A DNA stretch of 64,000 bases, taken from Fictibacillus phosphorivorans. GTDB taxonomy: Bacteria; Bacillota; Bacilli; Bacillales; Fictibacillaceae. Below, in pieces: positions 59,661 through 64,000 of this stretch. A program made the position numbers and the translations under genes. Numbering within the stretch: position 1 is the first letter of the stretch; each line of letters begins with the position of its first letter. Where the stretch lies: assembly GCF_001629705.1 (NCBI RefSeq), contig NZ_CP015378.1, positions 806,001-870,000 of the forward strand. Direction: 5' to 3'. Under the pieces are notes generated by a model. It saw only the letters and a program-made list of their open reading frames with translations, searched no databases and was not told the origin of the DNA.

Positions 59661-61348
59661 CAAAACTAGCGACCATTCATCCAGTCAGAGGAACACATAA
59701 TATTTCAGAAGACCAGAGCGCTACAAGCTTTTCATGGGATACTTTTATCGAAAGGTTCGATAGACGAAGTGATGGTAAGACGAACATGGCTTATGAGTGT
59801 GTAGATCGTCATGTTGAAGAAGGAAGAGGTAAGAAAACAGCTCTTCATTATATAGACGATTCACAAGAAACTAAAATGAACTATTACGAGCTTAAGAAAA
59901 CGACAGATCAGTGGGCGGCAGTGTTAAAAAAACATGGTGTGAAGAGCGGAGACTTTGTTTTTGTCTTCTTACCCAAACACCATCATTGTCATATCGCGAT
60001 GTTAGCTGCTATCAAACTAGGAGCAATCGTCGGTCCATTATTTGAAGCGTTCATGTCTGATGCGGTAAGGGACCGTATTAGTGACTGTGAAGGAACGTTC
60101 TTGATTACAGATGAAGAGTTGTATCAGCGTGTACCAAGAGAGGATCTCCCGAGTCTTCACACGGTCTTTTTAACAGATGGTGAAGGAGAAAAAGGCGAAA
60201 TCTCGCTTCAAAAAGAGTTGAAGAGTGTGGGAAGCACTGAGAGTCAGATTGAGTGGGTAGACCCTGAACATGGACTGAACATCCACTACACTTCCGGTTC
60301 TACTGGAAAACCAAAAGGTATCATTCATGCTCATCGAGCGATGGTGCAGCAATATCTTACAGGCAGATGGGTGTTGGATATTCAAGAAGATGATGTGTAT
60401 TGGTGCACGGCCCATCCGGGATGGGTGACAGGGACGGTGTATGGCGTTTTTGCTCCATTATTAAACGGAGCTACCATTGTCGTTCACGGCGGACGATTTA
60501 AAGCAGAAACGTGGTACGAGACTTTACAGAAAACAGGTGTAACGGTTTGGTATAGCGCTCCAACAGCCTTTCGCATGTTGATGGCAAAAGGAAATCAGCT
60601 TCCACAAAACTATGATCTCTCTAAGCTTCGCCATCTATTAAGTGTAGGCGAACCATTGAATCCCGAAGTGATCTATTGGGGACAGAACGTGCTTGGAAAA
60701 AGAATTCATGATACGTGGTGGATGACGGAAACCGGTGCACAACTTATTGTGAACCTTCCGACAGAGCCGATCAAACCTGGTTCCATGGGAAAAGCATTTC
60801 CTGGCATTATCGCAACCGTGTTAGATGAAGATGGGAATGAACTGCCACCTTATGCTGTAGGTCATTTGGCAATCAAAGCACCATGGCCAGCAATCATGAA
60901 GGAAGTTTGGCAGAATCCTGAAAAATATGATTCGTATTTTAGCTGGGGCGAGTGGTACGTATCAGGTGATCTTGCTATAAAAGACGAAGATGATTATATC
61001 TTTTTCCAAGGACGTTCAGATGACATGATTAATTCTTCCGGAGAACGAATCGGCCCTTTTGAAGTGGAAAGCAAACTGATCGAGCACAAAGCAGTGGCAG
61101 AAGCCGGAGTAATTGGCAAGCCTGATCCTATTCGAGGAGAGATCGTGAAAGCCTTCATCGTTTTAAAAGATGGATTTAGTGAGAGTCAAGAGCTTTTGGA
61201 TGAAATCCGAATCTTTGTTCGAGGAGAACTAGCTGCACATGCGGCTCCTCGTGAGATCGAAATCGTAGAAGAGCTTCCCAAAACAAAGATCAGCGGAAAA
61301 ATATTGCGAAGAGAGCTGAAAGCCCGTGAGTTACAAAAACTTGCTTGA
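59657..61348 (+). CDS. Acetyl-CoA synthetase-like acyl-CoA ligase
   Basis: A 563-residue ANL-family ligase, near B. subtilis AcsA in length. The P-loop YTSGSTGKPKGIIH is near residue 211, WWMTETGAQ closes the acyl pocket, YVSGDLAIKDEDDYIFFQGRSDDMINSSGERIGPFEVESKLIEH is the adenylate/hinge block, and PKTKISGKILRREL carries the catalytic, acetylation-prone Lys near 548. It activates a carboxylate with ATP and joins it to CoA. Acetate is the best guess from close AcsA-like motifs. In a SAM-riboswitch operon this is unusual. Confidence 0.92.
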   Translation: MTKLATIHPVRGTHNISEDQSATSFSWDTFIERFDRRSDGKTNMAYECVDRHVEEGRGKKTALHYIDDSQETKMNYYELKKTTDQWAAVLKKHGVKSGDFVFVFLPKHHHCHIAMLAAIKLGAIVGPLFEAFMSDAVRDRISDCEGTFLITDEELYQRVPREDLPSLHTVFLTDGEGEKGEISLQKELKSVGSTESQIEWVDPEHGLNIHYTSGSTGKPKGIIHAHRAMVQQYLTGRWVLDIQEDDVYWCTAHPGWVTGTVYGVFAPLLNGATIVVHGGRFKAETWYETLQKTGVTVWYSAPTAFRMLMAKGNQLPQNYDLSKLRHLLSVGEPLNPEVIYWGQNVLGKRIHDTWWMTETGAQLIVNLPTEPIKPGSMGKAFPGIIATVLDEDGNELPPYAVGHLAIKAPWPAIMKEVWQNPEKYDSYFSWGEWYVSGDLAIKDEDDYIFFQGRSDDMINSSGERIGPFEVESKLIEHKAVAEAGVIGKPDPIRGEIVKAFIVLKDGFSESQELLDEIRIFVRGELAAHAAPREIEIVEELPKTKISGKILRRELKARELQKLA

Positions 61349-62423
61349 AACTTCTAGAAAGATAGGGAAGATCAGGATCGGTGATTTTGCTCTAGAATCA
61401 GGAAAAGTAATTCCAAATGCGGAATTAGCTTTTGAGAAAACAGGCAACGCTAAAGGTCCTGTAATCTTACTCTGCCACGCCTTAACTGGAAATCAGTATG
61501 CTTACGGTTCAGAAGAAGACCCAGGTTGGTGGCGTGGATTAGTGGGACCTGATCAATATGTTGACACAAATCAATTCCAAGTAATCACATTTAACGTACT
61601 TGGAGGATGCAACGGTTCAACTGGTCCAGCAAAGACGAATCCTCAAACCGGTGAAAACTATGGGAAATCATTTCCTTTTGTAACGGTACGAGACATGGTT
61701 CGCGCGCAGCGTCAGGCACTTAGTATCTTAGGAATTCCAAGGCTTCATGCTGTTATGGGAGGATCACTTGGCGGTATGCAGGCACTTGAATGGGCTGTGC
61801 AGTTTCCGTACTTTTTAGAAAAAGTATTTATTTTTGCAGCAACTCCTTTCTTAAGTGATTATGGCGTCGCTTTTAATAGACTCGCCCTTCACGCGATCGA
61901 GAGCGATCCTGTCTATAAGAGTGGTAACTATAAAAGTGATGATAGACTTGTAGGTTTGGAGATTGCACGGATGGCGGGCCTATTAACGTACCGGCAACCT
62001 AAGCTATTTAATGAGAGGTTCAATCGAGAGATTAAAGAAAAAGACGACGAAGGTAAGCCATTCTTTCAAGTAGATTCGTATCTTACGTATCAAGGGGAAA
62101 AATTGATCAAGAGGTTTGATGTGGAAAGCTATGTTTCTCTTCTATACGCGATGAACGCTTTTGATATCGGGGATAAGCTCGGTGGATGGGAGCGGGCGGC
62201 ATCACAGATTCAAGCTGAAGTTCATGCGTTTGGCTATGAAGGTGATCTTCTATATCCGCCAAAAGTCATTGAAGATTTTGTGAAACAAACTCGATTTGGA
62301 ACCTATTATTCGATAGAAACAGATTTCGGTCATGATGGATTCTTAGTGGAATTTGATAAATGGGGACCACATGTGAGAGAAGCATTGAGACAGGAGGGGA
62401 GGCTGCAATATGGCACCTATTAA
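61326..62423 (+). CDS. metX: Homoserine O-acetyltransferase MetX
   Basis: A 365-residue alpha/beta hydrolase-fold acetyltransferase: HALTGNQYAYG, NVLGGCNGSTGP, nucleophile GGSLGGMQ (Ser147), a late Asp and His336 in FGHDGF. It makes O-acetylhomoserine from homoserine and acetyl-CoA, the substrate of MetY in the same operon. GTG 61326 overlaps the ligase gene by 23 bases, so the start is less certain than the rest. B. subtilis uses MetA at this step, so MetX is a notable difference. Confidence 0.95.
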   Translation: MSYKNLLETSRKIGKIRIGDFALESGKVIPNAELAFEKTGNAKGPVILLCHALTGNQYAYGSEEDPGWWRGLVGPDQYVDTNQFQVITFNVLGGCNGSTGPAKTNPQTGENYGKSFPFVTVRDMVRAQRQALSILGIPRLHAVMGGSLGGMQALEWAVQFPYFLEKVFIFAATPFLSDYGVAFNRLALHAIESDPVYKSGNYKSDDRLVGLEIARMAGLLTYRQPKLFNERFNREIKEKDDEGKPFFQVDSYLTYQGEKLIKRFDVESYVSLLYAMNAFDIGDKLGGWERAASQIQAEVHAFGYEGDLLYPPKVIEDFVKQTRFGTYYSIETDFGHDGFLVEFDKWGPHVREALRQEGRLQYGTY

Positions 62424-63681
62424 AGCAGCACTGCTAGGTTTTGGCACAGTTGGCCAAGGTGTATATGAAGCATTACAAACACATAGAGAACAGCTTCAAA
62501 ATGTGCTCGGTAAAGAGGTAGTGATCGAAGGGATCTTAGTGAAGGATGGATCAAAAAAACGTGATGTGGATGAGCATGTTTTAATAACTACTGACTTTGA
62601 TGAGATACTCAATATTGATGGATTAGAGGTTGTATTTGAAGCAATCGTAGGAGAAGAGCCAGGTTTTACTTACTTAAGCCGTGCTCTTGATAAAGGCTGT
62701 CATGTCATTACTGCAAATAAAGTCATGTTTGCAAAACACGGAAGATCATTGCTTGATAAAGCGGAAACGCTAGGTCGTTATGTTGGTTATGAAGCGACAA
62801 CAGCAGGTGGAACACCAATCATTCGGAGCATCTCTCAGCTTCTTCAAGTAAATGAGATTCATGCAGTTGAAGCGATACTTAATGGCACATCCAACTATAT
62901 TTTAACGAATATGAGGGAGAAAGGTCTTCCGTTTCATGACGTGTTAAGATCTGCTCAAGAATTGGGTTATGCAGAAGCTGACCCAGCAAGTGATATAGAA
63001 GGTCATGATGCATTTTATAAGTTAATGATTCTCAGCGAGTTGTCGTTTGGTGAGACACCAAAATGGGAGGACGTAGAACGAAAAGGGATAACAGAAGTTA
63101 CGAGTGAGCAAATTTCCGTATTTAAAGACTGGGGATATAAAGTGAAGCATTTGGCGCGGATCCGCCGTGACCGCGACCAATTCATATCATCTGTAAAACC
63201 TGTCTTAGTTGATGCAGATCATCCATTATATGGTGTGGAAGATGTTCAGAATGCGATTACGGTCGATACAAGTCTTGCCGGAAAAGTTACGGTTCAAGGA
63301 GCAGGAGCAGGAAAACTTCCTACGGCAAGTGCTATGGTGGAAGACTTGACTTATGTGCTGCAACCTCAACCTGTAATTCGAAAGAAAAGAGCAGAACAAC
63401 ATGCTGATAATAATAGAGATAGCACAAACTTCACTACAGTCGGAGAATATGTTCTCATCGGTTCATCTGTAAGCTTTCATGGAACAGATGACGTACAAAT
63501 TTTAAAACAAGAAATAAAAGAAGATCTTGTTTATCTTTTGATCGAGTGTCAAGTGAGTACAGCAACTTTATTAAAAGAAAATCCAGAGCTTGTTGTTTAT
63601 GAAGTGGCGGGAAAGGAGAAGAACAAAAAGGTTGAACAAGAACAAAAGGATTTATTGTTGAAGAAGGTCACTAATTTATAG
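62410..63681 (+). CDS. hom: Homoserine dehydrogenase
   Basis: A 423-residue enzyme: NAD(P)-binding GFGTVGQGVYEAL near residue 9, catalytic core ITANKVMFAKHG, GYEATTAGGTPIIRSISQLL, ILNGTSNYILTNM, GYAEADPASDIEGHDAFYKL. A C-terminal ACT-like part about 355-423 is likely regulatory. Converts aspartate semialdehyde to homoserine, feeding MetX. It overlaps metX by 14 bases (GGAGGGG site) and ends the unit. A second hom for threonine is expected elsewhere. Confidence 0.95.
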   Translation: MAPIKAALLGFGTVGQGVYEALQTHREQLQNVLGKEVVIEGILVKDGSKKRDVDEHVLITTDFDEILNIDGLEVVFEAIVGEEPGFTYLSRALDKGCHVITANKVMFAKHGRSLLDKAETLGRYVGYEATTAGGTPIIRSISQLLQVNEIHAVEAILNGTSNYILTNMREKGLPFHDVLRSAQELGYAEADPASDIEGHDAFYKLMILSELSFGETPKWEDVERKGITEVTSEQISVFKDWGYKVKHLARIRRDRDQFISSVKPVLVDADHPLYGVEDVQNAITVDTSLAGKVTVQGAGAGKLPTASAMVEDLTYVLQPQPVIRKKRAEQHADNNRDSTNFTTVGEYVLIGSSVSFHGTDDVQILKQEIKEDLVYLLIECQVSTATLLKENPELVVYEVAGKEKNKKVEQEQKDLLLKKVTNL

Positions 63682-63715
63682 AATAAAAGAAGTTGATTCA
63701 TCAAGTGTTAAACGA

Positions 63716-63747
63716 ACATTGCAGAGTGGCTCCTGCAATGTTTTTTT
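63716..63747 (+). terminator. Terminator of the methionine operon
   Basis: ACATTGCAG agtggctc CTGCAATGT stem followed by seven T. Confidence 0.92.
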
Positions 63748-63801
63748 AGTGTATGTTTTGCTTTGGGCTACGAATTAGCATAAAAATCTGCGACTCTTTA
63801 T

Positions 63802-63855
63802 AAAAGAAGCTGGATGAAAGGTTAACAAATGACTACTTTCATCCAGCTTTTCTTA
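63802..63855. terminator. Bidirectional terminator
   Basis: AAGCTGGATGAAAG / CTTTCATCCAGCTT 14-bp stem flanked by A- and T-rich tracts; ends the reverse-strand gene at 63857 and can serve as a backup for hom. Confidence 0.85.
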
Positions 63856-63856
63856 T

Positions 63857-64000
63857 TTACTCCACTTCATACTCCTCGTTGACTACCGTAAATTCATCAA
63901 TCAATTCTCCAGCAGAAGAAGTTGTCGTAAAGCTAATAGAGTCTTTATCTACTTTTGCATGCATGGAAACTGCTATTTTATCCATGTTCACAAACTCAAA
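63857..64000 (-). CDS. Partial unknown protein (C-terminal 47 residues)
   Basis: A reverse-strand frame runs from the window edge to a stop at 63857. Only the C-terminal 47 residues are seen: NMDKIAVSMHAKVDKDS, TTTSSAGELIDEF and a final acidic NEEYEVE. Its followed terminator supports a real gene. No family assignable from this fragment. Confidence 0.5.
   Translation of the reverse strand, partial: FEFVNMDKIAVSMHAKVDKDSISFTTTSSAGELIDEFTVVNEEYEVE

Overview
The window reads as a stretch of ordinary chromosome from a low-GC, endospore-forming member of the Bacillaceae. Fictibacillus or a close relative is my best guess, but that is inference and not proven. Supporting signs are Spo0E-type phosphatase genes, a YjcZ-type sporulation peptide, an S-box (SAM) riboswitch, clpE behind CtsR boxes, a bacillopeptidase F-like protease, a Des-type desaturase, and sites matching Bacillus WalR, SigD and SigB consensus sequences. 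I see no rRNA or tRNA genes, insertion sequences, prophage or CRISPR array.

Layout. 1-2.7 kb: reverse-strand MoxR / DUF58 / membrane-protein operon, cut by the window edge. 2.8-4.2 kb: a WalR-type promoter driving a secreted 3D-domain cell-wall protein, then two small Spo0E-like genes in tandem. 4.4-8.6 kb: an unknown protein translationally coupled to a SNF2 helicase. 8.7-18 kb: membrane protein, SDR reductase, HU, an orphan PAS histidine kinase, an XRE regulator, a secreted metallophosphoesterase, and a cheW-chemoreceptor pair with a SigD-like promoter. 18-25 kb: YbjQ-like protein, FAD oxidase, BsuPI lipoprotein, clpE, and a predicted type I holin-like toxin. 25-35.5 kb: penicillin acylase-type hydrolase, many small proteins including YjcZ and an HPr-like protein, two more Spo0E-like ORFs, an aldo/keto reductase and an mhq-type quinone-resistance operon. 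36-53 kb: giant secreted subtilase, desaturase, ParB-like and XRE proteins, two methyltransferases, a vanadium haloperoxidase-like protein, the YcgR/YcgQ permease pair, VanW, CorA, a SigB-type stress gene and a nitroreductase. 53.2 kb: a 20-bp tandem repeat array and a phosphotransferase.

54.7-63.75 kb: one apparent SAM-riboswitch-controlled transcription unit. It encodes an O-acetylhomoserine sulfhydrylase fused to a CoA-binding domain, a SsuABC/TauABC-like importer, an acetyl-CoA synthetase-like ligase, MetX and homoserine dehydrogenase. The set suggests a local acetate loop. MetX consumes acetyl-CoA, the sulfhydrylase releases acetate, and the ligase could remake acetyl-CoA, while the importer brings in an unidentified, probably sulfur-containing, substrate. 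This operon is the most system-like novelty in the window. The kinase plus four Spo0E-like phosphatases, and the small toxin, are the next most interesting points.
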